Shown: one piece after another, positions 32,807-41,477 of the stretch
How the letters are laid out: every line of letters begins with the position of its first letter
How positions within the stretch are numbered: the stretch's first letter is position 1
The notes under the pieces: generated by a model
Told to the model about the DNA's origin: nothing
Database searches by the model: none
Seen by the model: the letters and a program-made list of their open reading frames with translations, nothing else
Position numbers and translations under genes: made by a program
From: Bacillota bacterium
GTDB lineage: Bacteria > Bacillota > Clostridia > Peptostreptococcales > Anaerovoracaceae
Direction of reading: 5' to 3'
DNA length: 58,802 nt
NCBI GenBank assembly: GCA_017432725.1
Contig: JAFRIQ010000020.1
Span: forward strand, 1-58,802

Positions 32807-33828
32807 ATGAATTCACACAAGCGGCGCTCGTAGTTTTAGCTTCAGCAGCTATCTGCGCCATACTGACGTATATAGAGATACCCATCCTTAAAAGGATAAA
32901 AGCCGGGCAGAGCATAAGAGAGGAAGGCCCTCAGGCACATCTGGCAAAGGCCGGAACGCCTACCATGGGCGGTATTTCCATGCTTATAACTTTTGTCATA
33001 TTCGGCATAGTCCTGCTCATCTGGCGACTTGAGATCTACCCTATAGTACTGGTCATACTTTTCTGTACGCTGGCCTATGCAGGGATAGGTTTCTATGATG
33101 ATTTCCTTAAGATAACCAAGCATCAGAATGAGGGCCTTACCTCAAAGCAGAAAGCACTGCTGCAGGTCGTAATAGGCCTTGTCCTTGCGCTATACAGGTT
33201 CTTTACAGGACACACGGGAGTGTTCATACCTTTCTACGGAAGAATGGTCGATTTCGGCTATTTCATCATACCCTTTACTATATTCGTATTCGTGGCCATG
33301 ACCAACGCAGTGAATCTCACCGACGGACTCGACGGTCTTTCAAGCAGCGTTACTATGAACGCCTCTGCCTGCCTGGGAGTGCTCCTCCTGCTCGGAGCAA
33401 GGCACACGGACCATGAGACTGGTATTAGCATGGGTTATTCCGGAGATCCTGCAAGCGCTGCGCTGGCTTTCGTGCTCTGCGGCTGCTGCATAGGATTCCT
33501 GATATTCAATCATCATCCCGCCAAGGTGTTCATGGGAGATACGGGTTCTCTGGCCATGGGTGCGGCTCTTTCAGCTATTGCCATGACAGACGGATTCGAT
33601 TTCTCACTTCCCATAATCGGACTCATATACGTTCTGGAAGTAGTGAGCGTCATGATACAGGTATATGTTTTCAAGACTCAGAACGGAAGGAGATTCTTCC
33701 GTATGGCTCCGCTGCATCACCATTTCGAACTGGGAGGATGGAAAGAAGAGAAAGTAGACGCGGTGTTCGCCCTGGTGACTCTGGCCATGGGCGCGCTCTG
33801 CATATTCATATTCAGTATAGGATTTTGA
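32803..33828 (+). CDS. mraY: MraY, phospho-MurNAc-pentapeptide translocase
   Basis: Makes lipid I on the cytoplasmic face of the membrane. The 341-residue polytopic protein has about ten membrane segments, GTPTMGGISML, YDDFLKI with the metal-binding aspartates, NAVNLTDGLDGL, FMGDTGSLAMGA and the His-rich loop APLHHHFELGGWKE. All are family landmarks. It overlaps murF by 4 nt; murD follows after 6 nt. Confidence 0.97.
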   Translation: MNEFTQAALVVLASAAICAILTYIEIPILKRIKAGQSIREEGPQAHLAKAGTPTMGGISMLITFVIFGIVLLIWRLEIYPIVLVILFCTLAYAGIGFYDDFLKITKHQNEGLTSKQKALLQVVIGLVLALYRFFTGHTGVFIPFYGRMVDFGYFIIPFTIFVFVAMTNAVNLTDGLDGLSSSVTMNASACLGVLLLLGARHTDHETGISMGYSGDPASAALAFVLCGCCIGFLIFNHHPAKVFMGDTGSLAMGAALSAIAMTDGFDFSLPIIGLIYVLEVVSVMIQVYVFKTQNGRRFFRMAPLHHHFELGGWKEEKVDAVFALVTLAMGALCIFIFSIGF

Positions 33829-33834
33829 TTTTTA

Positions 33835-35193
33835 ATGAAAAAAGTATTGATAGTAGGTCTTGGGATCTCAGGCCTCGGAAGTTTGAAACTTCTTCACGGG
33901 AAAGCAGATCTCTGCGCATATGACGCAAAAAGCAAAGAACAGGTAAGCAAAGAAACGCTGGCTCTTCTTGAAGAGCTTGGCGTCAGGTGTTATTTCGGGG
34001 AATATCCTGATGAAAACTTCGACGAAGCAGTGCTCAGCCCCGCAGTGCCGCTCGACAATCCTCTTGTCGTCAAACTCAGAGAGCAGGGATGTGAGATCCT
34101 TGGAGAACTCGAACTTGCATACAGATACTGCAAAGGCAGTTTTATAGGCATTACGGGAACCAACGGGAAGACAACGACAACTACGCTGGTGGGAGAGATA
34201 GTGAAGAATTCCGTCAAGAAGTGCAGCGTAGTAGGCAATATCGGAGCCGCAGTATCGGAAGAATGCGAAAAGGCGGACGAAGATACGGTCATGGTGACCG
34301 AGATATCATCATTTCAGCTGGAGACCATTTCCAGCTTCCATCCGCATATCAGTGCGATACTCAATCTTACGCCAGATCATCTGGACAGGCACAAAACTTT
34401 CGAAGGATATATAGCCGCAAAAGCAAGGATCTTCGAAAATCAGAGCCTTGCAGACTTTTTCATATACAATGCGGGCGATCCGGAAACGCAGAAACTGGCT
34501 GAAACCGTAGATAACGTCAACAAGGTCCCGTTCTCGGCAGCGGAAGGTTGCGAAAGCCTTTCCATGCTGGATAATTCGGCCTACGTATCCGGGGGCAATA
34601 TATGCGTCAAAGCAGGCGGAAAAGAGAACGTGATCTGTCCTGTGGACGCTCTGCAGATACCTGGGCGCCACAACCTGGAGAACGCTCTTGCAGCAGCGGC
34701 AATTACCGTATTCGCCGGAGTACCCGTGAAGGTAATAGCGAAGACATTAAGAGCCTTCAAAGGGGTGGAACACCGCCTTGAGTTTGTGAGGGAATACAAA
34801 GGCGTAAGATATATAAACGACTCAAAGGGAACCAATCCGGATGCGTCCATAAAAGCCCTGGAAGCGATGCCTGCCCCTATAATCATAATAGCAGGCGGGT
34901 ACGACAAGCATCTCGATTTTACCGAATACATAAAAGCTATGGAGGGCAAAGTCGAATATATGCTGCTCATAGGAGCTACTGCCGACCAGATCGCGAATAC
35001 CGCTCTGGAATGCGGTTTCCCTGATGATAGGATAATAAAATGCAATTCTCTGGAAGCCTGCGTCACAAGCGCAGCGAAGCTTGCGGAAAAAGGATATACG
35101 GTACTTCTCTCGCCTGCCTGCGCAAGCTGGGGCATGTTCGAGAATTACGAGCAGAGAGGCAGAGAATTCAAGAGACTGGTAAAAGAACTTTAA
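33835..35193 (+). CDS. murD: MurD, UDP-MurNAc-L-Ala:D-Glu ligase
   Basis: Adds D-glutamate to UDP-MurNAc-L-Ala. The 452 residues have a Rossmann-like start KKVLIVGLGISGLGSLKLL, the ATP loop TGTNGKTT at 107-114, NLTPDHLDRH, PGRHNLENALAA and INDSKGTNPDAS, then SPACASWGMFENYEQRG near the end. All Mur ligase domains are complete. The ribosome binding site is weak and the gap to mraY is 6 nt, so translation may depend on coupling. Confidence 0.97.
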   Translation: MKKVLIVGLGISGLGSLKLLHGKADLCAYDAKSKEQVSKETLALLEELGVRCYFGEYPDENFDEAVLSPAVPLDNPLVVKLREQGCEILGELELAYRYCKGSFIGITGTNGKTTTTTLVGEIVKNSVKKCSVVGNIGAAVSEECEKADEDTVMVTEISSFQLETISSFHPHISAILNLTPDHLDRHKTFEGYIAAKARIFENQSLADFFIYNAGDPETQKLAETVDNVNKVPFSAAEGCESLSMLDNSAYVSGGNICVKAGGKENVICPVDALQIPGRHNLENALAAAAITVFAGVPVKVIAKTLRAFKGVEHRLEFVREYKGVRYINDSKGTNPDASIKALEAMPAPIIIIAGGYDKHLDFTEYIKAMEGKVEYMLLIGATADQIANTALECGFPDDRIIKCNSLEACVTSAAKLAEKGYTVLLSPACASWGMFENYEQRGREFKRLVKEL

Positions 35194-35197
35194 ACTG

Positions 35198-36364
35198 ATG
35201 AAAAAGTACAGGCTGAAGAAAAACATACACGAAGGGGATTACTGGATACTCATCCTGACGCTGGGTATCTCTCTCTTTGGTATTGTCATGGAATTCTCAG
35301 CCGGTTACTACGTATCGCTTAGTAAATTCGGCGACCCTTACTATTATCTCAAGAACGCAGCATTGTGGTTCCTGATAGGATGGGCCGCTTTCATTATTTG
35401 TTCGTTCATAAACTATAACATATACAAGCATATTGCCATACCTGCCTTGATATTTGGCTTCGTTCTTCTTGCTCTGCTGTTCACCCCTCTAGGCAAAACG
35501 ATCAACAACGCCACCAGGTGGATAGAGATTATGAACGGAAGGATAACCATAATGCCGGGCGAGATCATAAAGACTTGCATGATACTTTTCTTCGCCTGGT
35601 TTTATGCCAGAAACAAGGAATTCGCATCGAAACTGCCCTGGATACTGTTTTCTCTCATGATCGCAGGAGCAGCGTTTTTCCTGATCTATAAGCAGCCGAA
35701 CCTTTCGACGGCGATAATCACTGTCGCGTTGGTCATAGGTATGATGTTCCTTGCGGGACTTCCGCTCGTATACGTTTTCGGAGCTATGGGTGCTGTCGCG
35801 GCAGGTATAGTATTTCTTCTGCAATACAAGGGCGGATACATGATGAACCGCGTGACCTCTTTCACAAGACCCTTCGAGGATGCTCTCGGGGCCGGTTATC
35901 AGGTCGTGCAGGGCCTGCTCGCACTTGGATCGGGCGGAGTTCTCGGTGTCGGTCTGGGAAACTCCATACAGAAAGCCTTTTACCTTCCCGAAGCCCAGAG
36001 CGATTTCATACTTGCCATCATAGGAGAGGAACTCGGTTTCGTGGGCATTTTATGCCTGATGGCAGCATATCTGGCTCTTGTTTATTTCATATTCAGCGTA
36101 GCGCTGAGAGCCAAAGACAGATTCGGAATGCTGCTGGCCGGAGGCGTAGGTATCCATCTTGGTCTCCAGGTCATATTAAATATAGCTGTTGTCACAGCTT
36201 CGGCTCCAGCCACGGGCGTAGTTCTGCCTCTTGTATCTGCAGGCGGAAATGCTCTCGTTCTGTATATGGTCGAGCTTGGAATAGTGTATAATGTATCGAA
36301 ACAGTCGAGATACATAGATATAGATGAAACGGAATCTGAAGAAAGGTCAGAAGTCATAGAATGA
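35198..36364 (+). CDS. ftsW: FtsW/SpoVE SEDS-family glycosyltransferase
   Basis: Polymerises lipid II at the septum together with the class B PBP. The 388-residue membrane protein has about ten segments and the SEDS blocks NNATRWIEI, GEIIKTCMILFFAWF, QPNLSTAIIT, GYQVVQGLLALGSGGVLGVGLG, YLPEAQSDFILAIIGEELGF and LVSAGGNALVLYM. It is orthologous to FtsW, SpoVE or RodA; its place between murD and murG favours FtsW/SpoVE. It overlaps murG by 4 nt. Confidence 0.95.
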   Translation: MKKYRLKKNIHEGDYWILILTLGISLFGIVMEFSAGYYVSLSKFGDPYYYLKNAALWFLIGWAAFIICSFINYNIYKHIAIPALIFGFVLLALLFTPLGKTINNATRWIEIMNGRITIMPGEIIKTCMILFFAWFYARNKEFASKLPWILFSLMIAGAAFFLIYKQPNLSTAIITVALVIGMMFLAGLPLVYVFGAMGAVAAGIVFLLQYKGGYMMNRVTSFTRPFEDALGAGYQVVQGLLALGSGGVLGVGLGNSIQKAFYLPEAQSDFILAIIGEELGFVGILCLMAAYLALVYFIFSVALRAKDRFGMLLAGGVGIHLGLQVILNIAVVTASAPATGVVLPLVSAGGNALVLYMVELGIVYNVSKQSRYIDIDETESEERSEVIE

Positions 36365-37467
36365 AAGTATTGATCTCATGCGGAGGAACGGGAGGACACA
36401 TATATCCCGGCATAGCCATAGCAGACAAAATAAAACAGGAACAGCCTGACGCCGAGATACTTTTCGTAGGAACGAAAAACGGTATGGAGAATCAGCTTGT
36501 TCCCGCTTCCGGATATGAAATAAAGGGAATAGACGCGAAAGGTTTCGACAGAAAGCACATATTTGCGAACATCAAGACTATACACGAGACTTTGAGCGGC
36601 AGCAAGGAGATGCTGGACATCCTGGATCAGTTCAAGCCCGACATTGCCATAGGCACGGGGAATTACGTAACAGGGCCTGTACTTCTGCAGGCGCACAAGC
36701 ATCACATTCCATGCTATATACACGAATCCAACGCCATGCCCGGCGTTGCCAACAAGATGATATCCGCTTTTGCGGACAAGGTGTTCCTCAGTTTCGACGG
36801 AACCCAGAAACATTTTCTTCATCCGAAGAGAGCCATAGTCACAGGCAACCCCGTAAGAGCTGAGTTCACCCGTCTTGACAGGGCGCAGTGTAGGGCAGAT
36901 CTGGGACTTAGCGAAGACGACAAGATGATCCTGATATTCGGGGGAAGCCTCGGCGCCCAGGTCATCAACAATGAGACCATACAGCTTATACAGAATCTTG
37001 AAAAGGGTAATTACAATTACAAAGTCATCTTTGTGACCGGCAATAGATATTACGAAGAGATCAGGAGCATAGTTGACGGTAACAGAGACGGAAAACTTCC
37101 TGATTTCGTAACGCTGATGGCGTATGCATACAATATGCCTCAGCTCATGTGCGCTGCTGACGTGGTCGTAAGCAGATCCGGCGCCATAGCCGTATCTGAA
37201 ATAGCCGTTTGCGGAAGGGCCAGCGTGCTTATCCCATCTCCCAACGTAACGGGAAATCATCAGTACTATAACGCGAAAGCTCTTGCAGACAAAGGCGCTG
37301 CCGTGCTTCTTGAAGAAAAGTATCTGCTCGATGAAAGCGTAGACCTGACAGAAGAGATACTCAAGATACTTGAAGATCCGGAAAAACTGTCTGCAATGTC
37401 AGCTGCGGCAAAATCGATGGGAAAGACCGATGCGGCAGATATCATATACAACAATCTCGGGATCTAA
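36361..37467 (+). CDS. murG: MurG, lipid II synthase
   Basis: Transfers GlcNAc to lipid I. The 368-residue GT-B protein has GGTGGHIYPG at about 8-17, GTGNYVTGPVLLQA, HESNAMPGVANKM, the FGGSLGAQVINNE loop and the UDP-GlcNAc block DVVVSRSGAIAVSEIA with PSPNVTGNHQYYNA. Length and motifs are normal. Its stop directly abuts the ftsQ start. Confidence 0.97.
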   Translation: MKVLISCGGTGGHIYPGIAIADKIKQEQPDAEILFVGTKNGMENQLVPASGYEIKGIDAKGFDRKHIFANIKTIHETLSGSKEMLDILDQFKPDIAIGTGNYVTGPVLLQAHKHHIPCYIHESNAMPGVANKMISAFADKVFLSFDGTQKHFLHPKRAIVTGNPVRAEFTRLDRAQCRADLGLSEDDKMILIFGGSLGAQVINNETIQLIQNLEKGNYNYKVIFVTGNRYYEEIRSIVDGNRDGKLPDFVTLMAYAYNMPQLMCAADVVVSRSGAIAVSEIAVCGRASVLIPSPNVTGNHQYYNAKALADKGAAVLLEEKYLLDESVDLTEEILKILEDPEKLSAMSAAAKSMGKTDAADIIYNNLGI

Positions 37468-38205
37468 ATGGCGGAACAGGTAATGAAAAAAAAGAAAAGA
37501 AGAAAAAAGCATTACTTCCTGCGTTTCCTTGTCATAATAGCGCTGCTGGTAGGCGTGTACTTCGCTTTGAACAGCGCTCTGTTTTACGTTGCCGATTTTG
37601 AGATCACCGGCAACGTACACTTTACCGACAGCATGATCACCGAGATGACCGGCATCAGAACCGGCAAGAATCTGTTTTTCGAGACCGACCTTCGTACTGC
37701 AAGGTATAACCTTTTGAGATCTCCGTACGTTAAGACGGCCAAGATATCGAGAAAACTTCCCGGCACCATAGTCATAGAGATAGAGGAAAGAGAAGAGTTT
37801 GCCGCAGTGGAACACGGCGGGAAGAATATAATCCTCGACAGAGACGGTCTCATATTAAGGACGTCTGAAAACGAAGCTTATCTGCCTGTGATATCAGGAC
37901 TGACTATCATCAGCGCTGAAGAGGGGAAAGCTCTTGAGACGGAGCAGAGCTATCTGCTGACTAAAGGCTTGTCTCTTCTCAAGGAAGCCGAAGTGATAGA
38001 TTTTTATTTTGAACGTGTAGATATGTCGGTTTCTTCCGTAAAGGCGTATATATATTACGACCAGTACTATTGCGACGGGACTTTGGATAATATCATAAGT
38101 TCCCTGTCTTCCATAAAAACCATGGTAGCCAGTCAGTACAGAGAGAACATAACCCACGGAGTCATATATGTGGGCTCCGGAGGCTACCTTTCCTACGCAC
38201 CATAA
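37468..38205 (+). CDS. ftsQ: FtsQ/DivIB-like division protein with POTRA domain
   Basis: A 245-residue bitopic divisome protein. After a strongly basic N-terminus (KKKKRRKKH) a transmembrane helix covers about 20-40; the extracytoplasmic part starts with a POTRA domain (VADFEITGNVHFTDSMITEMTGI through IVIEIEEREEFAAVE). It would form a complex with the FtsL-like protein. The ATG at 37468 follows the murG stop without a gap; ATG 37483 is a possible alternative start. A gap of 92 bp with a promoter separates it from ftsZ. Confidence 0.88.
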   Translation: MAEQVMKKKKRRKKHYFLRFLVIIALLVGVYFALNSALFYVADFEITGNVHFTDSMITEMTGIRTGKNLFFETDLRTARYNLLRSPYVKTAKISRKLPGTIVIEIEEREEFAAVEHGGKNIILDRDGLILRTSENEAYLPVISGLTIISAEEGKALETEQSYLLTKGLSLLKEAEVIDFYFERVDMSVSSVKAYIYYDQYYCDGTLDNIISSLSSIKTMVASQYRENITHGVIYVGSGGYLSYAP

Positions 38206-38220
38206 TTTGAATTTTTTACA

Positions 38221-38257
38221 TTTTACAGGTGTAAAAATACACAATATATTGTATAAT
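38221..38257 (+). promoter_or_regulatory. ftsZ promoter with an inverted repeat at the -35 region
   Basis: A perfect -10 TATAAT lies at 38252-38257. The -35 is weak (TGTAAA at 38230-38235, 16 bp). An inverted repeat TTTTACA-GG-TGTAAAA (38221-38236) covers the -35 and could be a regulator site. Confidence 0.55.
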
Positions 38258-38297
38258 AATCGTTGAATTTATAGTTCTTTGATTTAGGAGGGCAAAT

Positions 38298-39605
38298 ATG
38301 CCATTTTTGGAGTACGAAGTACCTGCAGATACGTCTGCAACCATCAAAGTCATAGGTATAGGAGGCGCAGGATGCAACGCTGTGAATCGCATGATAGATG
38401 CAAATCTCAGCGGTGTCAGCTATATTGCCGTAAATACCGATAAGCAGGCTTTGAACAAATCGAAAGCAGAAAACCGGGTACAGATAGGTGAAAAACTTAC
38501 CAGAGGACTCGGCGCAGGCGGAAACCCCGAGATCGGGCAGAAGTCCGCTGAAGAGAGCCTTGAGACCATAGAAGATTTCGTTGCAGGCGCAGACCTCGTC
38601 TTTATCACTGCCGGTATGGGCGGAGGTACGGGCACAGGGGCTGCTCCCATCATTGCCAAAGCTGCAAAGACGTCCGGAGCACTTACCATAGGCGTCGTTA
38701 CCAGACCTTTCAGTTTCGAAGGCAAAAAGAGAAAAGAACATGCCGACCTGGGCGTGAAATTCCTGAAGAATTACGTTGATTCGCTGGTAGTCGTACCCAA
38801 TGATAAACTTCTCGATATATCCGACAAGAACACCAGCATTATAGAAGCCTTCAAAAAGGCTGATGAAGTTCTCAAAGACGGTGTGGAAGGTATCGCAACC
38901 CTTATCTCCGATGCCGGACTTATCAACCTCGACTTTGCAGACGTAAAGACTATAATGAGCGACCGCGGAGTGGCTCATATGGGCGTCGGAAGAGGAAGCG
39001 GCGAGAACAGAGTCGAAGAAGCGATCAAGAATGCGATCGAAAGTCCGCTTCTTGAGACCAGCATACAGGGTGCAAAGGGCGTACTTCTCAATATCGAAGG
39101 CGGATATGATCTCGGAATGCTCGAAGTCAACGAAGCGTCTGAGCTCATACATCAGCAGGTCGATGAAGAAGCCGTCATCATATTCGGAACATCCGTCAGA
39201 GAAGACATGGAAGGCGAGATCAAGGTCACTGTCATCGCCACAGGTTTTGAGGACGAGATGGGAAAAGGCAAAGGCTTTACTCCCGTAAAGAAAGAGCCCA
39301 CGAGAGAACAGGTAGAACTGGAAGAGTACATCTCATCACAGACAGAACCTCTCTCCAACACCTTCAGGCCGTCTCTCCACACCGAATACTCTCTCGAAGA
39401 GGAGCTTCAGAGGATAGGCGCAGGAGCGGAGGAGCCCAAGGCATCAGAACCGGCGCCGGAACCGGAACCCGTAAAAGCGGAGAAGACAGTCGACGACTTT
39501 GACGAACTGTTCAACAGAGCTTTCGGAAACAGACCGGCTGAAGAAAAGAAGGATGATACGGAATTCCCGATCCCATCCTTCCTTAACAGATTCACGAAAC
39601 AGTAG
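38298..39605 (+). CDS. ftsZ: FtsZ, tubulin-like division GTPase
   Basis: Forms the Z ring. The 435 residues contain the GTP-binding [13 protein letters not shown] start, tubulin signature [10 protein letters not shown] at about 109-118, and the T7 synergy region with [12 protein letters not shown] variable linker of about 90 residues rich in Glu and Pro (320-415) leads to the conserved C-terminal peptide IPSFLNRF, which binds partners such as FtsA, SepF or ZapA. No ftsA is in the cluster. AGGAGG lies 7 nt upstream and a strong terminator follows. Confidence 0.98.
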   Translation: MPFLEYEVPADTSATIKVIGIGGAGCNAVNRMIDANLSGVSYIAVNTDKQALNKSKAENRVQIGEKLTRGLGAGGNPEIGQKSAEESLETIEDFVAGADLVFITAGMGGGTGTGAAPIIAKAAKTSGALTIGVVTRPFSFEGKKRKEHADLGVKFLKNYVDSLVVVPNDKLLDISDKNTSIIEAFKKADEVLKDGVEGIATLISDAGLINLDFADVKTIMSDRGVAHMGVGRGSGENRVEEAIKNAIESPLLETSIQGAKGVLLNIEGGYDLGMLEVNEASELIHQQVDEEAVIIFGTSVREDMEGEIKVTVIATGFEDEMGKGKGFTPVKKEPTREQVELEEYISSQTEPLSNTFRPSLHTEYSLEEELQRIGAGAEEPKASEPAPEPEPVKAEKTVDDFDELFNRAFGNRPAEEKKDDTEFPIPSFLNRFTKQ

Positions 39606-39621
39606 ATCTAAGGAAAACCGG

Positions 39622-39647
39622 GGCCGGTGACATCACCGGCCTTTTTT
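39622..39647 (+). terminator. Terminator after ftsZ
   Basis: GGCCGGTGA (39622-39630), a two-base loop, TCACCGGCC (39633-39641), then TTTTTT. The SpoU methyltransferase start is only 7 nt beyond the T-run. Confidence 0.92.
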
Positions 39648-39654
39648 CAGGTAT

Positions 39655-40446
39655 ATGAAAACCATAAGTTCAAAAGACAATCAGATAGTCAAGGAAGCGG
39701 CATCACTGAAGGAAAAGAAATACAGAGATGCTCTCGGGCTTTATTTGATCGAAGGTCCGAATCTGGTGAGAGAACTCATGGATTTCGGAGGAAGGCCGCG
39801 GTTCATATTTCTGAAGGCCGGAGCCGGCGAAGAAGCGCAGACAATAGCGCGGAAAGCTGAAAAGCTCACGGCCGTGTATGAATTATCCGCAGAGGCATTT
39901 GCAAAGGTCTCTTCGGACAGCAGCCCTCAGGGGATCATAGCCGCAGCGGAAAAAGACGTTCTTGAAAGCGACGAGTTTTTCCGCAGAGCAGGAGACGGCA
40001 ACGTTCTCGTTCTTGACAGGCTCCAGGATCCCGGCAACGTCGGCACCCTGTTAAGAAGCGCAGAAGCTTTCGGCTTTGCCGGGGCAGTGCTCGTAAAGGG
40101 ATGCGCAGACCCCTATCAGACGAAATGCGTCAGGGCGGCTGCAGGCAGTATATTGAGATTCCCGATGCTTTTCTGCGACAGCGGAAAAGAAGCGGCTAAG
40201 GTGCTGCAGGGAGCTGGGAAAAGGCTCTATGCAGCTTGTATGGAAGGTGAAGTGAGCCTATACGATGCGGAGCTGGAAAGGAATACTGCAGTCATAATAG
40301 GAAATGAAGGAAACGGCGTCAGCGAAGAGCTGATATCGGAGGCGGAAAGGCTGTATATACCCATGTACGGGGCAACCGAAAGCCTGAATGCAGCCATAGC
40401 CGGTACCATAATCATGTATGAAGCAAAGAGGCAGAATAAACAATGA
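39655..40446 (+). CDS. SpoU/TrmH-family RNA 2'-O-methyltransferase
   Basis: A 263-residue SPOUT methyltransferase. The N-terminal substrate-binding domain (YLIEGPNLVRELMDFG) is followed by the knot domain with VLVLDRLQDPGNVGTLLRSAEAFG, the IIGNEGNGVSEEL loop and the MYGATESLNAAIAGTIIMYE end, all landmarks of the SpoU class. Related genes often precede pheS, as here (4-nt overlap). The target nucleotide is unknown. The ATG stands 7 nt after the ftsZ terminator with no Shine-Dalgarno and no clear -10, so its expression route is unclear. Confidence 0.93.
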   Translation: MKTISSKDNQIVKEAASLKEKKYRDALGLYLIEGPNLVRELMDFGGRPRFIFLKAGAGEEAQTIARKAEKLTAVYELSAEAFAKVSSDSSPQGIIAAAEKDVLESDEFFRRAGDGNVLVLDRLQDPGNVGTLLRSAEAFGFAGAVLVKGCADPYQTKCVRAAAGSILRFPMLFCDSGKEAAKVLQGAGKRLYAACMEGEVSLYDAELERNTAVIIGNEGNGVSEELISEAERLYIPMYGATESLNAAIAGTIIMYEAKRQNKQ

Positions 40447-41465
40447 AAGAACAACTCATATCATTGCTTGAGGAAGCAAAAAAGAATCTTAACGAGATCA
40501 TCTCCATGGATGAAGCTGAAGCTCTCCGTGTAAAGTTCCTCGGAAAGAAAGGCGAGATAACTGAGATCCTCCGTTCCATGAAGGATCTGGCTCCAGAAGA
40601 CAGGAAGACCATGGGCCAGATCGCAAACGATACCAAGGCGGAGATCGAAAGGCTAATCAACGAAAGAAAAGAAGTGCTCAAGGCCGCTGAAAAAAGGGCC
40701 AGGCTGGAAGCAGAGACTATAGACGTGACCGAGCCTGCCGTAGAGGCAAAGCTTGGAGCAAGTCATCTGGTATCCAAGACCATAGACGAGATAACGGAAA
40801 TATTCATGAATATGGGTTTCTCAGTTGCTGAAGGTCCTGAAGTCGAAACTGTCTATTACAATTTCGACGCTTTAAACGCAGGTCCCAATCATCCTTCGAG
40901 GGACATGACCGATACCTTCTATATCGACGATAAGACTATACTGCGGACACAGACTTCCCCGATACAGGTAAGAACTCTTCTCAAAGAGCCTTTGCCCATT
41001 CGTATCATAGCCCCGGGAAGAGTGTTCCGCTGCGATACGCCGGATGCTACCCATTCCCCCATGTTCCATCAGCTTGAAGGACTCGTGGTAGACGAAGGCA
41101 TAACAATGGCAGATCTTAAGGGCACCCTGGATATCTTCGCAAAGAAGATGTTCGGACCCAGCACTAAAACCAAGTTCCGTCCTCATCATTTCCCCTTCAC
41201 CGAACCTTCGGCTGAAATGGACGTGACATGTTTCAAGTGCGGCGGAAAAGGCTGCAGGATCTGCAAGGGGTCCGGCTGGATAGAAATACTGGGCTGCGGT
41301 ATGGTACATCCCAACGTTCTGAAAGTAGGAAACGTAGATACCGAAAAGTATACAGGCTTTGCCTTCGGTATGGGTCTCGAACGTGTCGCCATGCTCAAGC
41401 ATGAGATCGACGATCTTCGTTATCTGTACGAAAACGACGTACGTTTCATCGAACAGTTCAAGTAG
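40443..41465 (+). CDS. pheS: Phenylalanyl-tRNA synthetase alpha subunit
   Basis: Catalytic subunit of the PheRS heterotetramer. The 340 residues have an N-terminal coiled-coil tRNA-binding arm (about 1-90), then the class II core with GFSVAEGPEVETVYYNFDALN, HPSRDMTDTFY, motif 2 APGRVFRCDTPDATHSPMFHQ and motif 3 AFGMGLERVAML. A CFKCGGKGCRICKGSGW stretch in the core is common in clostridial PheS. It overlaps the SpoU gene by 4 nt. No T-box leader is present upstream. Confidence 0.98.
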   Translation: MKEQLISLLEEAKKNLNEIISMDEAEALRVKFLGKKGEITEILRSMKDLAPEDRKTMGQIANDTKAEIERLINERKEVLKAAEKRARLEAETIDVTEPAVEAKLGASHLVSKTIDEITEIFMNMGFSVAEGPEVETVYYNFDALNAGPNHPSRDMTDTFYIDDKTILRTQTSPIQVRTLLKEPLPIRIIAPGRVFRCDTPDATHSPMFHQLEGLVVDEGITMADLKGTLDIFAKKMFGPSTKTKFRPHHFPFTEPSAEMDVTCFKCGGKGCRICKGSGWIEILGCGMVHPNVLKVGNVDTEKYTGFAFGMGLERVAMLKHEIDDLRYLYENDVRFIEQFK

Positions 41466-41477
41466 GAGGTTGAAGAA

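Noticed and set aside
40380..40445. T-box leader for pheST (and for argS near 46822-46850)
   Set aside because: No room and no T-box consensus sequence; upstream genes overlap or nearly touch.
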